Shown here: piece after piece, positions 36,097-45,010 of the stretch | How the letters are laid out: every line of letters starts with the position of its first letter | Numbering within the stretch: the first letter of the stretch is position 1 | Assembly: GCA_947568835.1 (NCBI GenBank) | Contig: OX387608.1 | Span: forward strand, 17,890,535-17,954,534 | Direction of reading: 5' to 3' | Length of the DNA stretch: 64,000 bases | DNA from: Protonemura montana | Taxonomy: Eukaryota > Arthropoda > Insecta > Plecoptera > Nemouridae | The notes under the pieces: model-generated | What the model was told of the DNA's origin: nothing | Databases searched by the model: none | The model's input: the letters and a program-made list of their open reading frames with translations, nothing else | Made by a program: the position numbers and the translations under genes

Positions 36097-37047
36097 TCAA
36101 AACCTTGTGCAATTCAAAGGCTGGAAAACCTGCATCTTGTAAGCTTTCTTGTCTACCAGTGCGGGTGATCTCTTCTCGACTTCGCAAGGGGTTTCTACGA
36201 GTTCTGTTTCCTTAAGAGGCGCACTCCTATCGCTTATCTCTGGAGTTATCGGAATAATGCTGCGTGTTCGAGACGGACCATAAATGTTGCAAGACCCCCC
36301 AGAACTCACCCCGGCGGTACTCAAAAACCGTAATGGAATAACATTAGTTCCTAAAAGTAGTGTATTGCTAGGTAAATCTATACGAGCTGCATATTTATCT
36401 AGGAAATCTATACCTAAAATACCATCCGCGATGAGTGGCAACTCTGCCGCACACACATAACACCGAGACGTGAACTCAGCGCGACCCTTCATGGTCAATC
36501 CAAACTCGACCATTGCCATCCCTAAAATTGGCACTGGCGATCCATCTAATCCATATATATTCCCTGGATTTATTTCCTCGCTTGTTATAATAGACTCGTC
36601 ATGCACTACTCCGGCCCTAAGTAGCGATACTGCCGCACCCAAATCAACAAGGAACGAACGCCTGTGACGGTTCACTACTAGTTCCACCGATCGCAACTGC
36701 CCCATGGGCGCGCGCAATGCCGCCTGTTCCGCAGCCCTTGGACACGGCTGGCTATCGGCATGCCACACCCTGCTAACTAGGGAAGTCTGAGTAGGCGTAT
36801 CATTACCTAATTCATACGACACCACTCTCTGTGAACTATCTTTACGACCGGTACGATCTGGTAGGTGCTTCGAGTAATGTGAATGAGCTATATACTCTGA
36901 TGAACAAGGTTCCTGGATGCTAGGGTCCTTTCTAACTTTTATCCCGCCCCATGTACGGGCCCGATGACATGAGGCTGGCGTTAGTTTCCCTGCCGCGACC
37001 TTCGACAGTCTTTTGCGACATGCCCTCGCAAACCACAAAGCTGGCAA
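36097..37047 (-). CDS. pro: Retropepsin-like protease (pro), reached by -1 frameshift
   Basis: The frame overlaps the end of gag and is offset by -1. An aspartic protease signature is visible as VDLGAAVSLLR, where the usual catalytic D-T/S-G triplet is D-L-G. The second conserved element, ADGILGIDFLDKY, lies about 85 residues later. The T-to-L change next to the catalytic Asp probably inactivates the enzyme. The frame then runs into sequence ending FQPLNCTRF and stops without reverse transcriptase. The initiator at 37,047 is unlikely to be used. Entry from gag at 36,984-36,990 is expected. Confidence 0.75.
   Translation of the reverse strand: MPALWFARACRKRLSKVAAGKLTPASCHRARTWGGIKVRKDPSIQEPCSSEYIAHSHYSKHLPDRTGRKDSSQRVVSYELGNDTPTQTSLVSRVWHADSQPCPRAAEQAALRAPMGQLRSVELVVNRHRRSFLVDLGAAVSLLRAGVVHDESIITSEEINPGNIYGLDGSPVPILGMAMVEFGLTMKGRAEFTSRCYVCAAELPLIADGILGIDFLDKYAARIDLPSNTLLLGTNVIPLRFLSTAGVSSGGSCNIYGPSRTRSIIPITPEISDRSAPLKETELVETPCEVEKRSPALVDKKAYKMQVFQPLNCTRF
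36946..36990 (-). promoter_or_regulatory. Programmed -1 ribosomal frameshift signal (gag-pro)
   Basis: The last gag codons before the stop form the heptamer G GGA AAC (plus coordinates 36,984-36,990) in the zero frame, directly followed by TAA. After an 8-base spacer a 9-bp stem forms between 36,967-36,975 (GCCTCATGT on the minus strand) and 36,946-36,954 (ACATGGGGC), with one G-U pair and a 12-base loop. G GGA AAC is a known X XXY YYZ slippery type. Slipping by -1 enters exactly the protease frame. Confidence 0.8.
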
Positions 37048-38168
37048 ATTGGTCTATAAGGCCGACCACAGTCTCTCGCCTCATGGCCTCTTGCCCCGCA
37101 ATTGTCACAAGTTACCTCATCCCTACGCCCATAGAACTTTTGCGGTCTAAATGACCCAGTTGGTCTCACGGGTGACCGACCCACATCCAAATTTTGCCCT
37201 GGTTCGTGGTTCGGGTGCTGAAATCTTGGCTGGAATGGAGGCCTAAAACCCCAGGCTCGTGGCTCCGACTTTGTAATGTTGGGTCGTGGACCCCAGTGGG
37301 ACTGGTCCCTACCCTGGTTCTTCCCGAACTGCGTCGGTCCCCATTGCCGTGGCCCGCTAGCCCGAAAGGGGTCTCTATGTATATTGTGGCTAGGCCATTC
37401 GCCCCATGAGCCCTGTTTACCACCCTTATTAGTGAGGGACACTTCCGTCCCTGTCTTGACCTGTGGGAACTGGTCCCCATTTCCGTGAGGGAAATCGCGT
37501 TGATGATTTCCACCATACTCTACCTCTTCTCCCCACGTGACATGTACGGCATTAGATGGGCGCCCCACCCCCGCAATTACTTCATTTTTCTCTTCCAATT
37601 CGGCTATTTCCCTTGCCTGTTCAAAGGTGGTAGGTGTCTTCGAAAGGATATAACGTTTTAAGGAAGGCTTAATTCCATGTAAAAACTGTTTCCGCAGTGC
37701 CTCTTTATGCAACTCTTTGCGAATGGCGTCTCCTGCGTCGCCCTTTACCTCTAGCAGCCCTTTCGCACTGACTCTCAAGCGTGCTGCAAATTGTGAAACC
37801 GACTCATTGCCCCTCTGCGTGCAATTCCTAAACGCTTGTTCCGTGAACTCCGCGTAGACTTTCGGTCTAAATCCTTCTCGCAGTGTCGCTATCAATTCTT
37901 CCCAGGATGACACCCCATCGCTCAAACTAGCGTCCACGTATGCCCGAGCTCTCCCTCGTAATTTGAGCTGTGCTATACCTAATTTTCTACCAGCGGACCA
38001 TCCGCCCACATCTGAAGCTGTATCTACAGCCGATATGAAGGTTTGAACTGTTTGGGTACCGGACTCCCCGGAAAAGGGTTCTATCAAACTCATGACGCCC
38101 ATGACGTCGGTCATCGTCACCGTGACCTCCCTCGGTGACTCGGGAAGACCCCCACCCTCGGAAGCCAT
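36981..38168 (-). CDS. gag: Retrotransposon Gag with two zinc knuckles
   Basis: A 395-residue protein starting MASEGGG. Residues of about 30-200 resemble the retrotransposon gag (capsid-like) domain, with WEELIATLREGF and the QFLHGIKPSLKRY segment. A Gly/Pro/Arg/Gln-rich linker follows. The C-terminus has two CX2CX4HX4C zinc knuckles (CDNCGARGHEARDC and CQLCGLRGHVAKDC) for nucleic-acid binding. The start is the only upstream Met in frame and follows a stop-rich leader. No internal stop or frameshift is seen. Confidence 0.85.
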   Translation of the reverse strand: MASEGGGLPESPREVTVTMTDVMGVMSLIEPFSGESGTQTVQTFISAVDTASDVGGWSAGRKLGIAQLKLRGRARAYVDASLSDGVSSWEELIATLREGFRPKVYAEFTEQAFRNCTQRGNESVSQFAARLRVSAKGLLEVKGDAGDAIRKELHKEALRKQFLHGIKPSLKRYILSKTPTTFEQAREIAELEEKNEVIAGVGRPSNAVHVTWGEEVEYGGNHQRDFPHGNGDQFPQVKTGTEVSLTNKGGKQGSWGEWPSHNIHRDPFRASGPRQWGPTQFGKNQGRDQSHWGPRPNITKSEPRAWGFRPPFQPRFQHPNHEPGQNLDVGRSPVRPTGSFRPQKFYGRRDEVTCDNCGARGHEARDCGRPYRPICQLCGLRGHVAKDCRRSRQGN

Positions 38169-39708
38169 TACGATAAGAAGAAAACAAACGGAAACGAGAG
38201 GGAGAAAATAAGGAAAAGTTTAATGGTATTTAGGTGGTACCTTGTTTTGTACCATAGCTGGGAGGCTATGGGATGGCTATATGTCTTCGACCAACGCCCG
38301 CGAAGAAAGGATATAACGTTTTAAGGAAGGCTTAATTTAAGTGAAGTTGACCCGGACCTTGTACCTTGAAGCCTGTGGTCAGTGGCGTGCCGTCTAGACG
38401 AAAAGGACCACCAATATGCCTCCCTTGATTAGGCACAAGGAATATACACCAGAATCCCATTGAGAGGAGAGACCGCGCGTGAGGGAGGATGAGTAGGCCT
38501 CCTTTGATCGGGTATAGGGAGTATGTACGGGAGTCCTAGTAAGGGGAAGGAACTTGGGTGCAGTTAGCTCGATGCACACCGCTAGCCTGTTAGATTGTAC
38601 TGTGGGTCAAGGATTGGCTGTACCGTGGACTGGCTGCTGGCCAGGGAAGCTACCCGCATTGAAACCGTATCATGCATAATACTACTACGCTGGAAATTAG
38701 CACTCCTCCTGGAAGGATAACTCGAAGGACATAACGCTACGGCTGCGCGCAAGGAGATATTCCACACCTCCTAGGGTGTATTCTGATATCATATACGAGC
38801 GCGTTCGACTTCTTACTGGACCTATCAAATTATGTTAATTCTTTCTGGCTGGAAATTCGGGACGAGCAACAAACGTGCCCAATTCACTAAGCGAGTCTGC
38901 ACTGGACAATACTATGCGCTGACCAACTGGAAGCTTGTCTGAGCATCTCTACCGCCCGGAATCGCCTTCGATTCATACTTGGAGTACTTGTCTACCCGAG
39001 GAGTTAGCTATTGAATACCGAGAGTGTATTCTGATCCTTACGTGATCCTGTGACGCAACCCACACGTTAAGTTGCGCGGAATAGCGGACTCCCGAATGCA
39101 GTAAAATGTGGCGTAAGTAAATGTGACTCGTGGTCAGTGGAGGGGTCGGGACCACGTCACCTAGGCAATCGACCTGGTCGCGATTTCAACGGCGAAGAAA
39201 ACCGGTAGTGAAGAAAGACGCTTTATTTAACATAAAGGTGCGAAGGAAAACCTAGCTTTTGTTCCTAAGATGGAAACCGATTATCGTGGGAGTCGAGGAC
39301 GACGACGAAACAACGAGGAAGAAGCTTCTCGATCGATTATCGGTAAAGCCCTTGTAGGACAGTACCCTTACTGGAATGGGAGACGATACATTCTATACTG
39401 TACTCGTGATATGGACGTTCACCCTTCGTGAACTGGACTTACGACCCTGGATGAAGAATATTAATTTCTACTCACTCGACGGACCGCGTCTGCTAGCGCT
39501 AAGAAAACTCACTTTCTTTATTCGAACGAGGAATAGACGGGAAGAAGAGAGAAGAAACGTATCGGTCTCATTACCCCCCATGAAGTCATTAACTGCAAGG
39601 TGCGCTACGAACCCCTTTAAGTACCACTCCAAAAGGTAATCATGTGCTAGTACTCACCCGTGATCTCTTGAAGTTCTCGATGTTCCTCCGCCAACATCGT
39701 AGGCCGGG
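38169..39708 (-). other. Long leader between primer site and gag
   Basis: About 1.5 kb without a long ORF. It contains a 33-base copy (38,306-38,338) of gag sequence from 37,648-37,680 and a diverged tandem pair of about 75 bp at 38,405-38,560 (GCCTCCCTTGATTAGG / GCCTCCTTTGATCGGG). Leaders this long are unusual, so part may be a secondary insertion or rearrangement. Confidence 0.5.
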
Positions 39709-39726
39709 ATCCCACTTCTGACACCA
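39709..39726 (-). other. Primer-binding site for tRNA-Leu
   Basis: The minus-strand sequence TGGTGTCAGAAGTGGGAT is complementary to the 3' end of animal tRNA-Leu (…ATCCCACTTCTGACACCA). It sits one base after the CA terminus of the putative LTR, as expected for tRNA-primed minus-strand synthesis. Confidence 0.85.
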
Positions 39727-39727
39727 A

Positions 39728-40046
39728 TGTGGCCGTGATCGGAGGTTTGGCGGAGACAGGAAGGTGTTCGGGTTGCAGTCAAGACACGACGTGTAGAGAT
39801 TTATCGTTTACTAGTCACGAGATACATCGCTGGTGGCTGGAAGGATGGTTGACGGGCGTCCGGCCTGTCCGGACCCCGAGAGTGAAGAGCAGCTAAGAGA
39901 GCGAGCCTGGCTCGCGCACTCCAGATATATCCCTCAGAACGCTAGGGTTGCACTTTACTAGCTAGGCGCTCTCTGGCATTACTAGCGCTCTCTATAGTGG
40001 TACTATGATACTCGGTGATGGTACTGTATCAACTGTAGTTGGTACA
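39728..40046 (-). mobile_element. Putative 5' LTR of the Ty3/gypsy-like element
   Basis: On the minus strand it would start TGTACCAACTACAG and end CGGCCACA just before the primer site, giving about 319 bp with the standard TG...CA ends. A TATA-like GGGATATATC lies inside. No second LTR copy is in the window, so the borders rest on the primer site and terminal dinucleotides only. Confidence 0.6.
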
Positions 40047-40079
40047 AAATCAAGGGCGGCCTGGACAATTATAGATAAC

Positions 40080-40235
40080 AATAAAGGAAAAAAGACCGAA
40101 ATGAGACAATAACAGTAAAACACGGAAATAAGGACATCTCAACCCCTAATCAAGTGGCTAATATATTCAACGAATACTTCGTAAATGCGATACCTTACAA
40201 TTACACTACTAAATCAATCGAGATAGCCAAAAATC
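40080..40235 (+). mobile_element. LINE fragment (pre-RT region)
   Basis: Translation gives NKDISTPNQVANIFNEYFVN, the typical segment between endonuclease and reverse transcriptase of non-LTR retrotransposons. It stops at about 40,215 and abuts a LINE C-terminal piece, implying an internal deletion or two adjoining fragments. Confidence 0.5.
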
Positions 40236-40685
40236 TTGGCGATGCTCCAATGGCCATCACTGGTTGACAGAAGACGCTCAGTCCGACTACGGTACCTCTT
40301 CAAAGCCCTCTCTGGAGAACCGGCATGGAAAGAACTCGCAGAGCGTGTCAAGACAAGAACATTCGCTGGGAGAGGAGACCACGACAGAAAACTGTTTCTG
40401 CCCAGGTACAAGACGGACCTGGGTCGTTTCTCATTGATTGGCAGAACAATAAGAGATTGGAACAATATCCCCAGAAAGAAAATGAGTAAAATCAAATCTG
40501 CAAAAGACTTTTAGTTACCTACCACGAGTATTACAAAACTACTTAATCTAGTTTTCTAGTTAATCTAGTTTTTAAATCTAAAATTTATTGCAACCAACAG
40601 GAAGAAAAATGTGTACATTCCATTTAATGTTTTCCAAAGTTGTAAATAAACTCCTATTCTATTCTATTCTAACTAATTCCAAACA
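40236..40685 (+). mobile_element. LINE 3' end fragment (C-terminus plus 3' UTR)
   Basis: A 92-codon frame (to 40,514) with WPSLVDRRRSVRLRYLFKAL, RTFAGRGDHDRKLFLPRY and IGRTIRDWNNIP has the pattern of the extreme C-terminal domain of Jockey/CR1-like LINE reverse transcriptases. The 3' region ends in an ATTCT pentamer repeat at about 40,655-40,675. Confidence 0.6.
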
Positions 40686-40846
40686 AAACATGTTTTTATA
40701 CCCTCTACTTGGAAAGGAATACTATAATATTATGGAAAAAATCACCATTGTATTTCCAGAAGAACTAAAGACGTCCATCATATGCCCATTTCACAAGAAA
40801 GATGACAAAACTTCGGTGACTAACTATAGACCAATAACCCTATTAT

Positions 40847-42035
40847 TAGAGCCAAGATTTTATGGTGTTATGATTTCTTTAATTTCGTGGTAAGCTTTTT
40901 GGATTTCGGTGTTATGGTGGTGTTATGGAAAAAGTACAGAATTTCATGTCTATAGCAGATTTCGGACATAGGTGACGAAAAAAAGAAGAATAGTTAAACA
41001 TAGTGTTTCTGTTCAATAAATTCCTTTAAAATATAGCTAATACCTTTATGTTTCATAAAATACATTGTTGCGCCACAAGAAAACTACAAAACAAATAAGA
41101 CACAAGAAAAATGTATCCATATAAGCTCCATGTTTTTATTATTATTGATGCAAAATTAAATTAATTTCAATTAGCTCCTATTTGTAACACTAATTTTCCA
41201 AAAAGAGTTTAAAACTAAAAAGTTTGTCAGTGAGGGGTTTGAGATTTTTATGTCCATTAGAATTTGAATTAGACCCACTGCTTGGTACCAACAACATACT
41301 TTGCAAGATTGTCTTTTTTCTCCCAGACAAGTCTGTGTTCCAGATTCCACACATCAAAATAAATCCATCACTCACAAAGAGTTGCTTTGTTTGATCCTCA
41401 AAAGTCAAAAATGTAATACACGCCATTGAAATTTGAAATCCCTGCTAATCTCTATATAGACTGAATGCATGTGATGCTGGTGCTCACATGGCAAGGAGGG
41501 GAAGATTCAGCCAACCAATGGCAATAGTTTCCTACAGCAAACATTTTGCCCCACTACTTCTACCCCCTAAGCTTAGGAATGTTGACAGCATTTGATGAGA
41601 AACAGACCTGACAACAAGACTGGGGGAAATAATCTGACAAATTCATGGAAATGTGTGTTTAGAGAGATAAAATAAACATTTAAAATTTTTTGAATGGAAA
41701 TTAGTGGCTATTTCGCAAAATACACACAATTTAGTGAAATGGGTTATTTTGTTTGTTTATTTATTTTCCGTGATATGTGGCTTGATAAAAATGAAAAAAG
41801 AACAGATTATCTGAAATTTAAGATACTTGGATGGGAAAAGGCTCATTTCGCGATGATTTCGCGGGAAATGGTTGATTTCGGTGTTATGGATGATTTTTCG
41901 TGAATTTCGCGTTATGTCGCGATGAGCTTCTTACATATTTGAGTTGGGAATTCAATGAATCGCACTCATTTGTAAGAAAAACAAGAGATAAGAACAATTC
42001 GCGATTTCGCGCATCACCATATAATCGTGGCTCTA
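40847..42035. mobile_element. hAT-like non-autonomous DNA transposon (1,189 bp)
   Basis: Terminal inverted repeats of about 21 bp start TAGAGCCAAGATTTTATGG on the left and TAGAGCCACGATTATATGG on the right (two mismatches). It is flanked by 8-bp direct repeats CCTATTAT (40,839-40,846 and 42,036-42,043), the size made by hAT transposases. Subterminal copies of GATTTCGGTGTTATGG occur at about 40,903 and 41,874. No transposase is seen. A 78-codon minus frame (41,190-41,426) is unrecognised and could be a captured fragment. Confidence 0.8.
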
Positions 42036-42043
42036 CCTATTAT

Positions 42044-42687
42044 CAGTCTTCTCAAAGCTTATCGAAAATGCATATTGCACACGATTGGTTGCATTTCTAG
42101 AAAACAATTCCCTACTAGATGACCATCAACATGGATTCAGAAAAAAACGCTCCACCACAACAGCAATTACAAACTTTATAAACGAGCTAACTTCTCATTC
42201 GCAAACCAACAAGAACTCCTATGGTATATTTTATGATTATACCAAAGCTTTCGATACAGTAAATCATGATGTGTTATTAGCAAAACTAAATTATATGGGA
42301 GTCCGTGGGGTGGCAAATAAATGGATAGGATCCTTCCTTCACAACAGGAAACAGAAAGTAAAAATCTGACATCAGATGGGATGCATCTACTCCAATGCAT
42401 GCACAGGAAATGCAGGTGTCCCCCAGGGAGCATCAATATCTCCGATATTATTCATTATTTACACAAACAACCTAAACCTGACAGTGAAAACATGGCCCCT
42501 TATCACCTTTGCAGACGACACGACCCAATTAGTATGCGATCATCTCAATTCAATTTTAAACACTAGCAAAACTGCCATTAAACAAATGGAAGAGTGGAGT
42601 CTCAAAATTAACCTGGCCCTAAATACCTCGAAGACCATACTCATTAAATTCAAAACAAGCCAACAACGCAATCCTCTCAAGCCTTAA
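42044..42687 (+). pseudogene. LINE-C reverse transcriptase, right half (one nonsense codon)
   Basis: In order it shows FSKLIENAYC, DDHQHGFRKKRST, FYDYTKAFDTVNHD, NRKQKVKI followed by TGA (42,367-42,369), then in the same frame GVPQGASISPILF, the catalytic FADD box at about 42,510, and WSLKINLALNTSKT. The normal C-terminal domain is lost. Of the CR1/Jockey broad group, distinct in sequence from LINE-B. Confidence 0.8.
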
Positions 42688-42704
42688 ATGCATTCAATTA
42701 TTAT

Positions 42705-42965
42705 AATTACATATTGCAGAGTTTTGTCAATTTCCTGTGTTTTACTTGTGGTGTCTGCGAGCTTCATATTTTTCTCTTGCATAGCAACCTTTCGAAGGAT
42801 GATATCATGGAATCAAGCTAAACAAGCCACTCGAGGTTGGATTGAATCGTCTTCCTAATGTTGACATCGAACATTCAGCCCAGAGTCGTCTTTGCTACAA
42901 GGTTGGTCAGACCCAATGCTGCTTCCTCGTTGAACGCTTAGACAGAAGCAGGTGTCCTGGTGAAG
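42705..42965 (+). repeat. Isolated diverged fragment of the 4.2-kb unit
   Basis: Aligns in the same direction to 32,475-32,760 (ACATATTGCAGAGTTTTGTC..., TTGGATTGAATCGTCTTCCTAATG, GCTGCTTCCTCGTTGAACGC). It has several short deletions and shares the variants TTTCCTGTG and GAGCTTC with the right edge of the array rather than with the inner units. Confidence 0.75.
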
Positions 42966-43389
42966 TAAATTTATTTTATTAAATAAAACAACTTCATGTG
43001 ATTACGGGGAAAGTCTCGTATTGAAACTATTTTTTCTGGATTTTTATTGAAGTTGGAATTCGACAAATCGAGCATGTTATCGACAAAGAATTTACTTATG
43101 GCTAACTTTTTTTTTAAATCTCCACTTGTATTGTGTTGTTTGTTTTAATGATTGATAACGTTTCAGAAGTAAGGTCAGATTGTTGAGGTGGCTTTCGATT
43201 TCTACGTAATAACAAATCTGATATTTTTATAAGCTGTCACTGTCAGAAATAATAAAGACTTCAGGGATTTACTTGAATGTGCATTAACTCTGTATAATTG
43301 TCTAAAGAAGACAGTGGAATTTTTTACCTTCAAACCTGTACCTGTGCAAACAAAAGAAAAATTGGTATTTGAAACATGGATATATACTT
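42966..43389. other. A+T-rich spacer
   Basis: No gene or repeat is recognised. Confidence 0.4.
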
Positions 43390-43477
43390 ATGTAGAGATG
43401 TGCTTCACGGTGTTTGCTCTGTTTAATGAGATTGTTGGCCCTAAAAAGGGCCTTGGCTCGAAGAGGCGAAGTCCTAC

Positions 43478-44908
43478 GTGAGGAACTCGGCCCACCTCGT
43501 CAGCCTGCTCCAAGATCTCAAGCTGGAACCCGGGGACATGCTGGTCAGCTTCGATGTGGTATCCCTGTTCACAAAGATACCCATCGGCGAAGCCATGGAC
43601 AAGATCACCGCCAACTACCTACTGCCGGACTACGTCGTCGACCTAACAAGACACTGCATGGAGTCGACGTATTTCCTGTTCGACGGCCAGTTCTACAGAC
43701 AAGTGGAAGGCGCACCGATGGGATCACCTCTGTCCCCCGTGATCGCCAACCTGTTCATGACCGAGTTCGAGACCGAAGCCATCAACTCAGCGCCTCTGAA
43801 ACCTAGCTGTTGGCTCCGATACGTCGACGACACCTTCGTTGTGTGGCCACACGGCGCGGCGAAGTTGGACGAGTTCCTGACCCACCTGAACAGCAGGCAC
43901 GCCAACATCAAGTTCACCATGGAAATAGAAGCGAACAACAAACTCCCCTTCCTGGACTGCCTCGTGATGAAGAGACCAGATGGGACGCTCGGCCACTCGG
44001 TATACCGGAAGCCCACACACACGAACCGCTACCTGAACGCGACATCGCATCACCACCCCGCCCAGCTTCGATCGGTAGCTAGTTCACTGGCATACCGATC
44101 TAAAGCCATCTCCGACGCGGACCACCTAAAAACCGAAGCCCGTACACTCAAGTCCGCTCTCCTGCAAAACGGATACACCAACCGCGACTTCCAAAAAGCC
44201 TGGAACTTGAGAAGAAAAGAAAAGCCAGACGAAGATGAGACATCGGTGGCCACCGCCTTCCTCCCGTACGTGCGAGGGGTTACCGACCGCATCGGCAAGC
44301 GACTAGCTGCCGCCAAAATCAAGACCGTCTTCCGAGCCGACCGCAAGATCCAAGACCTGCTACGCAGCGCCAAAGACAAGATAGCGCTCGAAGAACACGG
44401 GGTGTACGAAGTGCCCTGCGCCGACTGCAACAACACATACGTCGGGCAGACGAGTAGGCACATGTCGAAGCGGCTTCAAGAACACCGGCGAGCGGTCGCG
44501 ACCGGCCAAAGCACCTCCTCTCTGTTTCAGCACACGGAGCAGACCGGGCACGAGATACACTTCGATGGCATGAAGTCCCTGGCCGCGGTGACGCACTACC
44601 GAACACGAACCATCCGCGAAGCAGTGGAGATCGAAAGGCGCCCGTTCAACATGAACAAACGGGATGACAGCATCCGCCTTCCTCACGCGTGGAAGCCCGT
44701 CACGGACAAGATCTCCGTGACACCGGCAGAGCCCACCGTGAGACCGACCCCACGAGCCGCCACTCCGGCGAACATACGAGCCCGCCAAGATGCCCCTGCG
44801 CGCAACACGCGATTGGCTACCGCAAGAGCCAATGGGAGAGCGGCGCTCTGCGCTACACGCTCCGCTACAAAACCGAGCGGCCGAACGACAGCACTATCAG
44901 TCTCCTGA
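43478..44908 (+). CDS. Penelope-like reverse transcriptase with GIY-YIG endonuclease
   Basis: A frame of 476 codons, with in-frame coding upstream to about 43,461 (EEAKSYVRNSAHL), so the shown Met is internal and the N-terminus is missing. RT motifs in order: SFDVVSLFTKIP, GAPMGSPLSPVIANLF, the catalytic RYVDD at about 43,818, and NKLPFLDCLV. The C-terminal GIY-YIG endonuclease follows: GVYEVPCADCNNTYVGQTSR with a CX2C linker, then LQEHRRAV, and a late NMNKRDDSIRLPHAW. The frame is intact. Codon use is markedly GC-rich compared with its surroundings, which fits a recent arrival. Confidence 0.9.
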   Translation: MRNSAHLVSLLQDLKLEPGDMLVSFDVVSLFTKIPIGEAMDKITANYLLPDYVVDLTRHCMESTYFLFDGQFYRQVEGAPMGSPLSPVIANLFMTEFETEAINSAPLKPSCWLRYVDDTFVVWPHGAAKLDEFLTHLNSRHANIKFTMEIEANNKLPFLDCLVMKRPDGTLGHSVYRKPTHTNRYLNATSHHHPAQLRSVASSLAYRSKAISDADHLKTEARTLKSALLQNGYTNRDFQKAWNLRRKEKPDEDETSVATAFLPYVRGVTDRIGKRLAAAKIKTVFRADRKIQDLLRSAKDKIALEEHGVYEVPCADCNNTYVGQTSRHMSKRLQEHRRAVATGQSTSSLFQHTEQTGHEIHFDGMKSLAAVTHYRTRTIREAVEIERRPFNMNKRDDSIRLPHAWKPVTDKISVTPAEPTVRPTPRAATPANIRARQDAPARNTRLATARANGRAALCATRSATKPSGRTTALSVS

Positions 44909-44941
44909 AGATGACAAGCCGTGACTTGTCGAAACGTCGAG
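44904..44941 (+). ncRNA. Hammerhead-like motif at the 3' end of the Penelope element
   Basis: CTGAAGA (fits CUGANGA) is followed by one extra T, a 6-bp stem GACAAG/CTTGTC (44,913-44,918 with 44,925-44,930), then GAAAC GTC. Hammerhead ribozymes are known in Penelope-like long terminal repeats. The extra T and unclear stem III mean activity is not assured. It overlaps the end of the ORF. Confidence 0.35.
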
Positions 44942-45010
44942 AGCCAAGGCCCTTTTTAGGGCCAACAATCTCATTAAACAGAGCAAACACCGTGAAGCAC
45001 ATCTCTACAT

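Larger units (their letters stand above)
36097..40046 (-). mobile_element. Ty3/gypsy-like LTR retrotransposon, 5' half only
   Basis: Read on the minus strand: a 5' LTR (39,728-40,046), a tRNA-Leu primer-binding site (39,709-39,726), a long leader (38,169-39,708), gag (38,168-36,981), a -1 frameshift signal (36,946-36,990) and protease (to 36,097). Reverse transcriptase, RNase H, integrase and the 3' LTR are missing, so the copy is truncated at its 3' end. Confidence 0.8.
40690..42690 (+). mobile_element. LINE-C reverse transcriptase fragment, split by a hAT-like element
   Basis: The left part ends at 40,838 and the right part resumes at 42,044. Without the insertion (one 8-bp target copy kept) the two halves are in the same frame and re-form the NYRPITLLSVFSK motif. 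One in-frame TGA interrupts the frame at 42,367-42,369. The 3' end is replaced at about 42,690 by a fragment of the 4.2-kb unit. Confidence 0.8.
43390..45010 (+). mobile_element. Penelope-like element, 5'-truncated, with 70-bp inverted ends
   Basis: The reverse transcriptase-endonuclease ORF is flanked by perfect 70-bp inverted repeats (43,390-43,459 and 44,941-45,010). The left arm is joined directly to the truncated N-terminus, and each arm contains the small palindrome GGCCCTAAAAAGGGCC. An inverted copy of its own 3' end at the 5' truncation is a typical Penelope insertion structure. Confidence 0.85.

Noticed and set aside
36470-37488. Plus-strand ORFs opposite gag and pro
   Set aside because: Antisense shadows of the clearly recognisable gag and protease frames.
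43693-44788. Several 90-140-codon ORFs on both strands over the Penelope RT
   Set aside because: Shadows of the GC-rich 476-codon RT/endonuclease frame.
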